A stretch of 64,000 bases of DNA from Devosia sp. SD17-2 (GCF_029201565.1 NZ_CP104002.1:1443001-1507000); one strand, 5' to 3'. Counted from the stretch's first letter, positions 8,476 through 19,018 are shown. Notes: generated by a model from the sequence alone, not told the origin. A program made the numbers and translations.

Positions 8476-9435
8476 TCAGGATCCGAAGCTGGAAAGGAAG
8501 ATTTCTTGGCCGCCGGCTTCGCGGCTTTCAATGCCGGCGATGACGAGCTGCATGAGCTCGCGCGTCTGCGAGAAGGGCACTGGCGGTGTGCCGGTGCGGA
8601 GGAACCCCACATAGCTTTCGAGCTGCGCCTTGAAGGCGGTGAAGGTGTCCTGGCTGCGCAGGGTGGTGCCGCCTTCAGTGCCCGCCAGGGTGATGAAGCC
8701 AGAGCCACCGATCTGGTCGGCCGTCGTGGTGATCACCACGTCGATGCCCTTCTCATGCTTGAGATGGACGACATTGCGTTCATAGGTGCCGGTATTGCGC
8801 ACGGAGACGAAGCCCGGCCCGACGATCGGATAAATCGATTCCAGCGCGTGGATGCCGTAGGTTTCCCACTTCTTGGCCATGGTGACGAAGACGGTGCGCA
8901 GCGCGCCGAACTCGTAGGTTGAGCCGTGATAGGGCAGGAATTCCTTGGCAAAGCGCATGCCCGAGGAGGAGATGATCGGCTTGCCCTCGGCCACCCATTT
9001 GGTGAAGGTCTCGAGGTCGGCGCGATTGTCACAGAGCGGCTTGTCGACGAAGACGGGCAGGCCAGCCTCGACAAATGGCCGGGCGCGCTCGACGTGTTCA
9101 AAACCCTTGTCGGTGGCGACGACGACCGCGTCGACATGACCGATCACGTCTTCGGCGCGCTCAACCACATTGGCGATCTTGGCCACTTTGGCGACGTCAT
9201 GGGCTTCTTGGGCAATGTCGGTCCAGACATGGGTCACCTCGACGCCGGGAATGCCCAGCGTCTCGGGCGGCTGCTTGCCGATATAGTTGATGATCGCCGG
9301 ATAGGGGCATTGCTTGAGCGCCTCGGCATCATAGCGGCCATTGATGATCATCGACCAGGAATAGGGATGGCCATTGCCCTCGACCATGCCGAGCATGGCC
9401 AGGCGAATGGGGCGGTCGGCAAATGGAAAGCTCAT
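8476..9435 (-). CDS. Gfo/Idh/MocA family oxidoreductase
   Basis: A 319-residue protein with an N-terminal Rossmann-type domain and the family hallmark FVDKPLCDN near residue 130, whose lysine is the usual catalytic residue (E/D-K-P motif). The first nucleotide-binding loop is unusual: IRLAMLGMVEGNGHPYSW rather than a clear GxGxxG, a feature of the subgroup that begins with GMVEGNGHPYSWS-type sequences. The ATG at 9435 is chosen over an upstream in-frame ATG because it precedes the domain and follows the SDR stop by 10 bases. Probable role: oxidation or reduction of a sugar or cyclitol; the substrate is unknown. Confidence 0.82.
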   Translation of the reverse strand: MSFPFADRPIRLAMLGMVEGNGHPYSWSMIINGRYDAEALKQCPYPAIINYIGKQPPETLGIPGVEVTHVWTDIAQEAHDVAKVAKIANVVERAEDVIGHVDAVVVATDKGFEHVERARPFVEAGLPVFVDKPLCDNRADLETFTKWVAEGKPIISSSGMRFAKEFLPYHGSTYEFGALRTVFVTMAKKWETYGIHALESIYPIVGPGFVSVRNTGTYERNVVHLKHEKGIDVVITTTADQIGGSGFITLAGTEGGTTLRSQDTFTAFKAQLESYVGFLRTGTPPVPFSQTRELMQLVIAGIESREAGGQEIFLSSFGS

Positions 9436-9445
9436 TGAAAATACC

Positions 9446-10222
9446 TCACCAGGCGGTCCAGCCGCCATCCACGCCCAGCACCTGGCCGGTGATGTAGGAG
9501 GCCGCGTCGGAAATCAGGAAGACAGTGGCGCCGGCTGTTTCGTGCTGGCGGCCGATGCGGCCGAGCATGGTCTCAGCCTCGAGATTGGCGATGAAATCGG
9601 GATGCGCCGTCCGCACGCCTTCATGCGGGAAGGGGCCGGGGAAGACAGCATTGACGCGGATGTTCTTCGGCCCGTAATGGCCGGCCATGGTGCGCACCAT
9701 CTGGTTGAGCCCGGCCTTGCCGACCCCATATTCGATGGAATTCGGAGCCATGTCGCCCGGGTAGTTTTTCGGGTCGGGCGAAACGACGCCATACATGGAC
9801 GAATAGAGCACGACCGAGCCGCCGGAGGGCATCTTGTCGGCCGCAGCGCGCGCGAGCAGGAAGGTTCCGGTGATGTTGATGCGGTTGGCCAGATCAAAGG
9901 TCTGGGCGTCAAGCGCGTCGAAGGTCTTGCCGGAATTGAAGGCCGTGGCAACGATCAGCCCGGAGAGGCCATCAAAGGCAGCGGCAGCCTTTTCGACACA
10001 GTCGAGGATCGAAGCCTCGTCAGCCATGTCGAGGGGCAGGGCGGCGACCCCACCCTTGCCCGGGGCCGCGGTCACCGTAGCCAGCGCTGTCGCCAGCCTT
10101 TCTGCGTCACGGTCGGCAATGACCACGTTGGCGCCCTGCGCCTTGAGCAGCAGGCATGTGGGAGTGCCCAGGTAACCGGCGCCGCCGGCTACAAGCACTG
10201 TACGTCCATCCATCTGAAACAT
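9446..10222 (-). CDS. SDR family oxidoreductase
   Basis: A 258-residue short-chain dehydrogenase with VLVAGGAGYLGTPT at the N-terminus (nucleotide binding), the Ser-Tyr-Lys set in LYSSMYG and EYGVGKAG, and the C-terminal SYITGQVLGVDGGW. It is the second gene of the leftward operon, 9 bases after the first Gfo/Idh gene. Together with that gene it forms the promoter-proximal dehydrogenase pair. Its nearest counterpart in the window is the SDR at 7688, which has the same unusual YG/YLG dinucleotide loop, hinting at a duplication or parallel recruitment of the pair. Confidence 0.88.
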   Translation of the reverse strand: MFQMDGRTVLVAGGAGYLGTPTCLLLKAQGANVVIADRDAERLATALATVTAAPGKGGVAALPLDMADEASILDCVEKAAAAFDGLSGLIVATAFNSGKTFDALDAQTFDLANRINITGTFLLARAAADKMPSGGSVVLYSSMYGVVSPDPKNYPGDMAPNSIEYGVGKAGLNQMVRTMAGHYGPKNIRVNAVFPGPFPHEGVRTAHPDFIANLEAETMLGRIGRQHETAGATVFLISDAASYITGQVLGVDGGWTAW

Positions 10223-10231
10223 CTGGTTTCT

Positions 10232-11239
10232 CTACTGACCGAGTGAGACGATCGTGCGATCGGTCCAGCTGCGCTTTGCGCCCAGCGCGACCATGAGATT
10301 GAGCCGCGCCTCTTCAAGCGTGGCGAGGTGGCAGGGCTTGCCCTCCAGCGCATCGAGCATGGCATTGGCCTGGATGGTGAACCGGGCCTGATGGGCTTCG
10401 GTGGGCACCAGCCCGTCCATATAGTCGTGCGTTTCCTTGTCGGTGCCGCTATCGTCGTCGGCAAAGCTCAGGATCGAGTGGTTGAGGGTGAGGTTGCCAG
10501 CGGTGCCGATGAATTCGGTCCTGGAAACATTGGGCTTCTGGAACTGGTTGATGGTGACATTGGCCATCGCCCCGCTCTCGAAGCAGATGTTGACGAGGCA
10601 TGTGTCCTCGGTCTCGGTGCCCTGCAAAACCAGCCGATCATGCATCGCGCCGACGGCGACGGGACGCCCCATCAGCCAGATCAGCATATCGAACGTGTGG
10701 CTGGCCGCATCGAGAATGGCGCCACCACCCATTTCCGGACGCGCATAATAGGTGCGCTGGAAGTCCGGGCGATATTTGGGGAATTCCTGACCGGAATTGA
10801 CATAGGCGAGGCGGAGATCACCGATCTTGCCATTGGCGATGCCCTCGCGGACCGCCAGCAGTTCGGGGGCAATGCGGCGGATATAGCCAACGCGGGCGAG
10901 AACGCCGGACTGCTTGACCGCCTCGATCGCCGCATCGACGCCGTCCATGGTCACGGCCAGCGGCTTTTCGACCATGAAGGCGGTGCCGGCTGCGGCACAC
11001 TGCTGCATCAACGGCACATGCATATGAGCCGGCGCGCAGATCACGGCGAGGTCGAATGACGCGAGGTCAGCCTCCTCCAGAGACGCATAGCTGGCCTCGA
11101 GTGCAAACATTTCCTCAGCTTCGGCGCGCCTCTCGGCATGCGGCTCGACGACGGACAGTTTTGCCCGTCCCGTCGCCGTATAGCCGCGCAGATGCCGGCG
11201 GCCAATGCCGCCACTGCCGATGATCAGAACCCTCTTCAT
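10232..11239 (-). CDS. Gfo/Idh/MocA family oxidoreductase
   Basis: A 335-residue protein with the classical features: VLIIGSGGIGRRHLRGY at the N-terminus for NAD(P) binding, the catalytic MVEKPLAV near residue 95, and a C-terminal substrate-binding sheet domain containing GGGAILDAASHTFDML. The ATG at 11239 places the Rossmann motif at residue 4, as in most family members; an earlier in-frame ATG is less likely. It is the first gene of the seven-gene leftward operon, facing the GntR regulator across a 210-base gap with palindromes, so this gap should hold the operon promoter. Confidence 0.88.
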   Translation of the reverse strand: MKRVLIIGSGGIGRRHLRGYTATGRAKLSVVEPHAERRAEAEEMFALEASYASLEEADLASFDLAVICAPAHMHVPLMQQCAAAGTAFMVEKPLAVTMDGVDAAIEAVKQSGVLARVGYIRRIAPELLAVREGIANGKIGDLRLAYVNSGQEFPKYRPDFQRTYYARPEMGGGAILDAASHTFDMLIWLMGRPVAVGAMHDRLVLQGTETEDTCLVNICFESGAMANVTINQFQKPNVSRTEFIGTAGNLTLNHSILSFADDDSGTDKETHDYMDGLVPTEAHQARFTIQANAMLDALEGKPCHLATLEEARLNLMVALGAKRSWTDRTIVSLGQ

Positions 11240-11268
11240 TCCATCCCCCATCAAGCGCTGTTTGGTGC

Positions 11269-11299
11269 TTGACACTCCAAAAAACTATGTTGTTATGTT
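11269..11299 (+). promoter_or_regulatory. Candidate promoter for the GntR gene
   Basis: TTGACA at 11269-11274 matches the sigma-70 -35 box perfectly. A -10-like TATGTT lies at 11294-11299 with a 19-base spacer, or TTATGT at 11293 with 18 bases; both spacers are longer than the usual 17. It would read toward the GntR gene. Supported by motif only. Confidence 0.3.
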
Positions 11300-11314
11300 A
11301 ATGAGATATCTTAG

Positions 11315-11326
11315 CGTGTCAACACG
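11315..11326. promoter_or_regulatory. Perfect 12-bp palindrome, candidate operator
   Basis: CGTGTCAACACG consists of two 5-base arms around CA, in the divergent gap between the Gfo/Idh operon and the GntR gene. It is 76 bases upstream of the leftward start codon. The binding protein is not known; the adjacent GntR is the obvious candidate. Confidence 0.35.
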
Positions 11327-11383
11327 ACATCAGTGGCGATTTTGAGGGAAATCGTTTAAGGATTGCGGTTTCGTGAGGCGAAA

Positions 11384-11402
11384 TTTCTACCACTGGTGGA
11401 AA
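11384..11402. promoter_or_regulatory. 19-bp near-palindrome, candidate GntR operator
   Basis: TTTCTACCACTGGTGGAAA has arms matching at 8 of 9 positions around a central C. It lies 48 bases upstream of the GntR start. An ACCA/TGGT core of this kind is in the size range of FCD-type GntR sites, so autoregulation is plausible, but no second exact copy was found in the window. Confidence 0.4.
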
Positions 11403-11449
11403 ATTCGCAAGTGAATAGAATTCGATTTCGGGGAGGGGTCGGAACGACG

Positions 11450-12289
11450 ATGCAAATATCCAGTTTTCCGGGCCCATTCCGCCCAGATGTTGAGCCATCA
11501 TCGCAGTTTGGTCGACCAAACGCAGAGGAGGGCGAGCCAAATCAAGCTTTTCAGCAGGTTGAGTTGGTCGGTGCGCTGCCCGATGCATCCCTGATTGCCT
11601 CCGCGATCGCCAAGGAGATTCACTCCGGCCGGATGGAGGAGGGGAGCATGCTGTCCTCGGAGCGTCAGCTCTGCGACCGTTTCGGCGTTGGTCGCTCCAT
11701 CATTCGAGAGGCGATCCGTCAGCTCGAAATGATGGGGTTGGTCGAGTTGCGCAAGGGTCACCGCCCGCGGGTGGCCTATCCGAGTTTCTCGGGGTTGCTG
11801 GCCAGCATTTCCGACGCCTCGCGCCTGTTTTTCAGTGGCACGGAAGGTGGCGCGCATATGGAGCAGGCTCGCCTGTTCCTCGAGACCAGCATGGTTCGCT
11901 ATGCTGCGCATTCGGCGACGCCGGCCCAGATTGCCAAGATGGTGGCAGCCATCGAGAAGGCCGATGCGGTTGTCGATGACCTTCCGCGCTTCCGCGACGC
12001 GGATGTGGCGTTCCACCGGGCGCTCGCCGAGGTGCCGGGGAACCCGATCTTCATCGCGCTGCATGACGCCTTCGTCGGCGGCTTGATGCGGGCGCGTCCG
12101 GATCCTGCTGACACGGCCCGCCACAACCGGCGGAGCAATGATGAACACAAGGGTGTCGTCCAGGCCATTATCGCTCGCGATGCAGCGGCCGCCGAGGCGA
12201 TCCTGACCAAACACCTGACGCGCAATTTCGCGGTCTATGTCAATCACGTGCTCGGCCCCACGGCCGGGCAGCAAGCAATGGAGGGGTAG
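11450..12289 (+). CDS. FCD-type GntR family transcriptional regulator
   Basis: A 279-residue regulator. An unusually long N-terminal extension (about 40 residues) precedes the winged helix-turn-helix, where MLSSERQLCDRFGVGRSIIREAI is recognisable in pieces (SSERQLCDRFGVGRS, REAIRQLEMMGLVEL). The C-terminal helical FCD domain includes the metal-binding histidine context FHRALAEVPGNP and a late DEHKGVVQAI. The ATG at 11450 is chosen over the earlier in-frame ATG at 11363 because GGGAGGGG lies 10 bases before it. It stands between the leftward Gfo/Idh operon and the rightward peptide-type ABC operon and could control both. NanR, the sialic acid regulator of enteric bacteria, belongs to the same family, which fits the NanA-like gene downstream, but this is only suggestive. 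Confidence 0.88.
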   Translation: MQISSFPGPFRPDVEPSSQFGRPNAEEGEPNQAFQQVELVGALPDASLIASAIAKEIHSGRMEEGSMLSSERQLCDRFGVGRSIIREAIRQLEMMGLVELRKGHRPRVAYPSFSGLLASISDASRLFFSGTEGGAHMEQARLFLETSMVRYAAHSATPAQIAKMVAAIEKADAVVDDLPRFRDADVAFHRALAEVPGNPIFIALHDAFVGGLMRARPDPADTARHNRRSNDEHKGVVQAIIARDAAAAEAILTKHLTRNFAVYVNHVLGPTAGQQAMEG

Positions 12290-12390
12290 GCGACGTTCGA
12301 CTTTCGCAGCGGGAGCTGCGCTGCCTGGAACCAACGTGGGGTTCGTTCCTGGCCAGACTTTCAAATAATTTGCAAAACAGGGGAACGTAG

Positions 12391-14022
12391 ATGCAAATCA
12401 AGAAACTGATCGCCACCGGCCTAGCCGTGTTGATGTCTTCCACCGCCATCAGTGGCGTGGTTGCCCAGCCGATCAATGAAAACCAGCTGTCCGATCCGCG
12501 CGTCCGTCAGGCGATCAGTTACGCCATCGACATGGACACCATTGCAGAGACCATTTTCGAGGGTGCAGCCATTCCGGCTGATGGTCTCCTTCCGGATGGC
12601 CCGAACAAGCCGACCGACCTCAACCCCTACAAGTATGATCCTGACAAGGCTCGTGCGCTGCTGGCCGAAGCCGGCTGGGACAGCAATCGCGAACTGGACG
12701 TCGTCTATTACTACGCCGACCAGGCCACTGCCGACCTGATGGCCGCGATGCAGGCCTATCTGGGCGACGTCGGTATCAAGATGAACTACCGCATGCTCGA
12801 GGGCGATATCGGCTCCCAGATCTCGGTTGTTCCTGAGGATCCGGTGAACGGCCCGTCCGCTGTGACCTGGGACATGCTGTACGGCGCCCGCGCCGCTCTG
12901 GCCCTCCAGGAATACTTCAACCGCTACGCTCTCGGCGGCAAGCCGATGATCCCGAATATCGACCGGATGAACGAGCTGGTGGCCCAGGTCAACGGCACGA
13001 CCGATCCGGAAATCCAGCGCGAAGGTTACTTCGAGATGGAGCGGATCATCAACGAAAACGTCTACCAGATCCCGCTCTACTACCAGCAGCTGTACACCTT
13101 CGAGAGCACCCGCGTGAACCGCAACGGCGCTCCCTATGGCAACGAGCAGTACAACTACAACTGGGGTATCGAGAACTGGACCGTTGAGCCCGATGCCAGC
13201 GGCAAGGCGGTGATGTACACCAATACCGGCCCTGCACAGTTCTTCGAAGTTCCGTGGCAGAACCTCGGTATCTTCGTCGCCAACAAGTTCGCCTTCGACA
13301 CGGTTCTTGAATCGGACGGCGATCTCACCCCGATCGGCGGCGAGATGGCCGAGACCTATTCGATCAGCGAAGATGGCCTCACCTTCACCGTCACCCTCAA
13401 GGATGGCCTGAAGTGGCACGACGGCACCGACATCACCGGCAATGATCTTGCCTGGTCTGTTGGCGCAGCGCTGAAGTTCCCGATCACCCACCCGGTGGTG
13501 AAGTCGACCCTCACCAAGATCGAGGGCGCCGAAGCCTTCGTGGCTGGCGACGCCGACGCGGTGACTGGCATCAGTGTTGACGGCAACACGGTGACCATGA
13601 AGTTCGCGGCCATCGACCCGAACGTCCTTCTGACCTTCAGCCAGTTCGCTCCGCTGCCGGCTGCACAGTTCGAAGGTGTTGACCTGATCAATCTCCAGCA
13701 GGCTCCCTACTGGCAGAAGCCGATCGGCTCGGGTCCGTTCAAGATCGATGAAGTCGTGATGAACGACTACACCACGCTCGTCGCCTTCGAGGGCTACCAC
13801 AAGGGCACGCCGAAGATCGAACAGATCGTCGCCAGCCCGTCCTACGAGAACGACGCCAACCTGCTCGTCAACGCAAGTGCAGGCAAGGCCGACTTCGGCT
13901 ACACCAAGGTTGCCAGCGACGTGCCGGCCCTTGAAGCGCTGGATCACATGGTCGTTCACCCGATCAACATCCCGTACACGCGCATGCTGTGGATCAATCA
14001 GTTCCCGCTTCCCACGAAGTAA
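12391..14022 (+). CDS. Dipeptide-type ABC substrate-binding protein with halves in swapped order (circular permutant)
   Basis: A 543-residue periplasmic binding protein of the SBP_bac_5 (DppA/OppA) family. Residues 1-25 are a signal peptide ending GVVA-Q. The order of the mature part is inverted. Residues about 28-265 carry what is normally the C-terminal half: LSDPRVRQAISYAIDMD at 33, YDPDKARALLAEAGW at 82, and the late VYQIPLYYQQ segment at 224. Residues about 270-543 carry what is normally the N-terminal half: LTPIGGEMAETYSISEDG at 312, VTLKDGLKWHDGTDIT near 334, PIGSGPFKID at 444. The last residues (RMLWINQFP) are those that normally lead straight into LSDPRVRQAI. Total length is normal for the family. 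It heads the ABC operon, so it should bind the imported solute. Confidence 0.85.
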   Translation: MQIKKLIATGLAVLMSSTAISGVVAQPINENQLSDPRVRQAISYAIDMDTIAETIFEGAAIPADGLLPDGPNKPTDLNPYKYDPDKARALLAEAGWDSNRELDVVYYYADQATADLMAAMQAYLGDVGIKMNYRMLEGDIGSQISVVPEDPVNGPSAVTWDMLYGARAALALQEYFNRYALGGKPMIPNIDRMNELVAQVNGTTDPEIQREGYFEMERIINENVYQIPLYYQQLYTFESTRVNRNGAPYGNEQYNYNWGIENWTVEPDASGKAVMYTNTGPAQFFEVPWQNLGIFVANKFAFDTVLESDGDLTPIGGEMAETYSISEDGLTFTVTLKDGLKWHDGTDITGNDLAWSVGAALKFPITHPVVKSTLTKIEGAEAFVAGDADAVTGISVDGNTVTMKFAAIDPNVLLTFSQFAPLPAAQFEGVDLINLQQAPYWQKPIGSGPFKIDEVVMNDYTTLVAFEGYHKGTPKIEQIVASPSYENDANLLVNASAGKADFGYTKVASDVPALEALDHMVVHPINIPYTRMLWINQFPLPTK

Positions 14023-14033
14023 ACTGATCAATG

Positions 14034-14061
14034 GGAGCGCCGGCTTTGCGGCCGGCGCTCC
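14034..14061 (+). terminator. Intercistronic hairpin after the binding-protein gene
   Basis: Perfect 11-base arms (GGAGCGCCGGC and GCCGGCGCTCC) with a 6-base loop lie 12 bases after the binding-protein stop. The following bases (TGCGTATTTT) make a weak T tract. Such hairpins between binding-protein and permease genes usually act as partial terminators or 3-prime mRNA stabilisers that raise binding-protein yield. Confidence 0.7.
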
Positions 14062-14100
14062 TGCGTATTTTCAAATCAAGACGGGGACCGGCCAGACACC

Positions 14101-15063
14101 ATGCTGACCTACATCATCAGGCGCATCCTGATCCTGATCCCGATGGCATTTGTCATCTGCTTTTTAGTTTATCTCGGGCTTGAGCTCACGCCGGGAGACG
14201 CCGTCTCCCACATGATCAGTCCGGATATGCTCGGCAGCATGGATCCCGAACGGCTGGAGGCCTTGCGTCAGTCGCTCGGCCTGGGCCAACCCTTTTATGT
14301 CCGGTTCTGGTCCTGGTTCACCAATCTCATCCAGGGCAATTTCGGCTATTCCACCAATGGTGGCGTCCCGATTGCCAGCATTCTTGCGACGCGCCTTCCG
14401 GCCACGCTGGAACTGGCTGCCATCGCGCTGTTGTTCTCGACGATCATCGGCAGCATTCTGGGCGTTATCAGTGCGCTCAAGCGTGGCACCGCTACCGACA
14501 GCGCCCTCACCGTGGTCGGCATGCTCGGTGTGTCCATCCCCGAATTCTTCTTCGGTCTCGTCGCCATCCTGATCTTCGGTCTCAACCTCGGCTGGTTGCC
14601 GGTGGGCGGCCGATCCATGCCTGGCTATCTGACCCTTTGGGATCGCTTGCCCCATCTGGTGATGCCGGCGCTCGTCCTCTCGATCATGCTCACCGCTGGT
14701 GTCATGCGCTATGCGCGCTCGTCCATGCTGGACGCACTGAGCCGCGACTTCATCAAGACCGCCCGCTCCAAGGGCCTGCCGGAATGGCGCGTCAACGTGC
14801 TGCACGGTTTTCGCGTGGCGCTGACACCCGTCGTCGTGCTCATCGGCTTCCGCCTGCCGGTTCTGATCGGCGGCTCGGTCATCATCGAGCAGGTGTTCCA
14901 GTGGCCGGGCATCGGCAATGAGTTCATCTCGGCCGTCCGCTCGCAGGATTATCCGGTGGTGATGACCATCGCGCTGCTGTCCGTGATGGCAGTGCTGATC
15001 GCCAGTCTCATCGTTGACATCCTGACCGCCCTTATCGACCCGCGCGTCCGGCTGGGAGAATAG
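14101..15063 (+). CDS. Dipeptide-type ABC transporter permease (DppB-like)
   Basis: A 320-residue inner-membrane permease. The first helix (YIIRRILILIPMAFVICFLVY) starts right after the N-terminal methionine, followed by a periplasmic loop with LTPGDAVSHMI, then the conserved core of the BPD_transp_1 domain. The EAA-type loop is represented by DFIKTARSKGLPEWRVNVLHGFR, where the ATPase docks. The C-terminal VFQWPGIGNEFISAVRSQDYPVV is the standard DppB ending region. It lies between the binding protein and a DppC-like partner, so the three with the two ATPases form one complete importer. Confidence 0.92.
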   Translation: MLTYIIRRILILIPMAFVICFLVYLGLELTPGDAVSHMISPDMLGSMDPERLEALRQSLGLGQPFYVRFWSWFTNLIQGNFGYSTNGGVPIASILATRLPATLELAAIALLFSTIIGSILGVISALKRGTATDSALTVVGMLGVSIPEFFFGLVAILIFGLNLGWLPVGGRSMPGYLTLWDRLPHLVMPALVLSIMLTAGVMRYARSSMLDALSRDFIKTARSKGLPEWRVNVLHGFRVALTPVVVLIGFRLPVLIGGSVIIEQVFQWPGIGNEFISAVRSQDYPVVMTIALLSVMAVLIASLIVDILTALIDPRVRLGE

Positions 15064-15067
15064 TTCC

Positions 15068-16009
15068 ATGACCAATCCCACAGCTCCCGCAACGCGTCGT
15101 CGCACTCGGTTCGATGCCCAGTTCGACCGTATCCGTGCCCGCGAGGAGGCCGGCGAGGCCCGCTCGCGCGGCGGTTCGCGTACGCTCAACAAGTTTCTCA
15201 ACAACCGGCTCGCGGTCATTGGCCTCATCATCTTCTCGGTGATCCTCCTGGCCTCGATCTTTGCGCCCTTCCTGACGCCGCATGATCCCAACAAGATCAA
15301 TCTGCGTGCCATGCTGCAGCCGCCCTCCTGGGAGCACTGGTTCGGCACGGATCGCACCGGGCGCGACCTCTTTGCCCGCGTGCTCTACGGCGGCCGCATC
15401 TCCATTCTCGTCGGGCTTGGCAGCGCCATCCTCGGGGCCATCGTCGGTGTCGTGATCGGCGTCTACACCGGCTATGTCGGCGGCTGGCTCGATGCCATCG
15501 CCATGCGCGTCTCGGAAATTTTCATGTCGTTTCCGCAGATCATCCTGGTGCTGATGCTGGTCTCGATCCTCGGCCAGTCGCTGCTGAACCTCATCCTGAT
15601 CTTCACGCTCACCGGCTGGGGCGGCATCTACCGTATGTCCCGCGCCCGCATGCTGAGCCTTCGCGAAGAGGAATATGTGCTGGCGTTGCGCAGTTTCGGG
15701 CTCTCCCGCCCGCTGATTGCCTTCAAGCACATGCTGCCGAACGCCCTTGGGCCGATCATGGTCAACATTACCCTCTCGACGGCAGCCTTCATCCTGCAGG
15801 AGGCTGGCCTCAGCTTCCTCGGTCTCGGCGTGCCGCTCTCCATCCCGACCTGGGGTAATATTCTCAACGTGGCGCAGGACCTTCGCGTGCTTCAGACCAA
15901 TTGGTGGATCTGGTTGCCGGTGGGCAGCGTGATTTCGCTCTTCGTGCTCAGCGTCAATTTCATTGGCGATGGTCTGCGCGATGCGACCGATCCGACCCAG
16001 CAAGGATAA
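15068..16009 (+). CDS. Dipeptide-type ABC transporter permease (DppC-like)
   Basis: A 313-residue permease with the N-terminal OppC-type helix (NNRLAVIGLIIFSVILLASIFAPFL in pieces), the conserved HWFGTDRTGRDLFARVLYGGR signature region and five further helices. The ATPase-docking loop is EEEYVLALRSFGLSRPLIAFKHMLPN. It starts 4 bases after the DppB-like stop, and its end is 4 bases before the first ATPase gene. Family membership is clear; the solute is not determined by the permease. Confidence 0.92.
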   Translation: MTNPTAPATRRRTRFDAQFDRIRAREEAGEARSRGGSRTLNKFLNNRLAVIGLIIFSVILLASIFAPFLTPHDPNKINLRAMLQPPSWEHWFGTDRTGRDLFARVLYGGRISILVGLGSAILGAIVGVVIGVYTGYVGGWLDAIAMRVSEIFMSFPQIILVLMLVSILGQSLLNLILIFTLTGWGGIYRMSRARMLSLREEEYVLALRSFGLSRPLIAFKHMLPNALGPIMVNITLSTAAFILQEAGLSFLGLGVPLSIPTWGNILNVAQDLRVLQTNWWIWLPVGSVISLFVLSVNFIGDGLRDATDPTQQG

Positions 16010-16013
16010 TGTG

Positions 16014-18057
<2,044 letters not shown>

Positions 18058-18077
18058 TTTTTAATTCGGAGCCAAAA

Positions 18078-19007
18078 TTGTTAGCGTCCAAGCTTGCTTC
18101 AATCACCGGCGTGCTGCCGGCCCTGGTGACCCCGTTCGATGAGAACGAAAACTTCGACGAAGGGCGGATGCGCGCCGTCGTCGATTTCCTCATCGGCCGC
18201 GGCATCGATGGGCTTTATGTCACCGGCAGCACCGGCGAAGCCTTCATGATGTCGCCCGAAGAGCGCAAGCGCGTGCTCGAAGTCGTCATCGACGAGACCA
18301 AGGGCCGGGTGCCGGTCATCGCCCATGTCGGCGCCATCAGCACGCACCACTCGTCCGATCTTGCCCGTCACGCCGAAAAGGCCGGCGCTGATGCGCTCTC
18401 GGCCGTGCCGCCCTTCTACTGGGGTTTTTCGCAGGACCAGGTCCTTTCCTACTACTCCGATATCACCGCTTCGACCGGCCTGCCGATGTGCGCCTACAAC
18501 GTGCCGCTGGCCGGGCTCTTCGGCTTCGACATGATCAAGCGTCTGGCCGAGATACCGGGCGTTGAAGGCATCAAGTACACCGCGACCACCCACCACGACA
18601 TCATGCGCATCAAGGCCGAGATCGGTTCCGATTTCGTGCTCTATTCGGGTGCCGACGAGATGGCGATGTCGGGCCTGCATTTTGGTGCCGACGGCATCAT
18701 CGGCAGCTTCTACAATGCCATTCCCGAAATCTTCCTGGCGCTCTATGCGGCGGTCAAGGCCGGCGACATGGCCAAGGCCAAGGAGCTGCAGGAAGTGGGC
18801 AATGCCATCATCTTCTTCACTCTTCCCCGCAATGCCATGGCTGCCCTCAAGCGCATGGTCACCTGGCAGGGTGCCGACGCCGGCTATTGCCGCAAGCCCT
18901 TCGGCAATTTCATGACCCAGGCCGAAGAAGACCAGCTCAAGGCCGAATTCCGCGCCTTCAAGGCCGAGCGCAAGATCACGGGCGTCAATTTCCTCGACGT
19001 CATCTAG
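18078..19007 (+). CDS. DHDPS/N-acetylneuraminate lyase family aldolase (NanA-like)
   Basis: A 309-residue class I aldolase. Its features resemble N-acetylneuraminate lyase more than dihydrodipicolinate synthase: GIDGLYVTGSTGEAF near residue 33, IAHVGAIST near 80, the tyrosine in CAYNVPLAG near 140, the Schiff-base lysine in GIKYTATT near 168, LYSGADE near 193 and the late YCRKPFG. These closely parallel E. coli NanA. The start is a TTG at 18078 with CGGAGCC a few bases upstream; no better in-frame start precedes the domain. It lies 20 bases after the ATPase gene and so belongs to the import operon. Likely reaction: cleavage of a 2-keto-3-deoxy sugar acid to pyruvate and an aldose or amino sugar. 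Confidence 0.82.
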   Translation: MLASKLASITGVLPALVTPFDENENFDEGRMRAVVDFLIGRGIDGLYVTGSTGEAFMMSPEERKRVLEVVIDETKGRVPVIAHVGAISTHHSSDLARHAEKAGADALSAVPPFYWGFSQDQVLSYYSDITASTGLPMCAYNVPLAGLFGFDMIKRLAEIPGVEGIKYTATTHHDIMRIKAEIGSDFVLYSGADEMAMSGLHFGADGIIGSFYNAIPEIFLALYAAVKAGDMAKAKELQEVGNAIIFFTLPRNAMAALKRMVTWQGADAGYCRKPFGNFMTQAEEDQLKAEFRAFKAERKITGVNFLDVI

Positions 19008-19018
19008 CCTCGATCTGC

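Noticed and set aside
12391..14022. Explaining the swapped binding protein as two separate fused genes
   Set aside because: Each half is incomplete alone, together they make exactly one family-length protein, and the free ends match the normal internal junction.
12421..14031. A 536-codon open frame on the minus strand
   Set aside because: Antisense of the substrate-binding protein; no motifs, and the plus strand encodes a signal peptide and clear domains.
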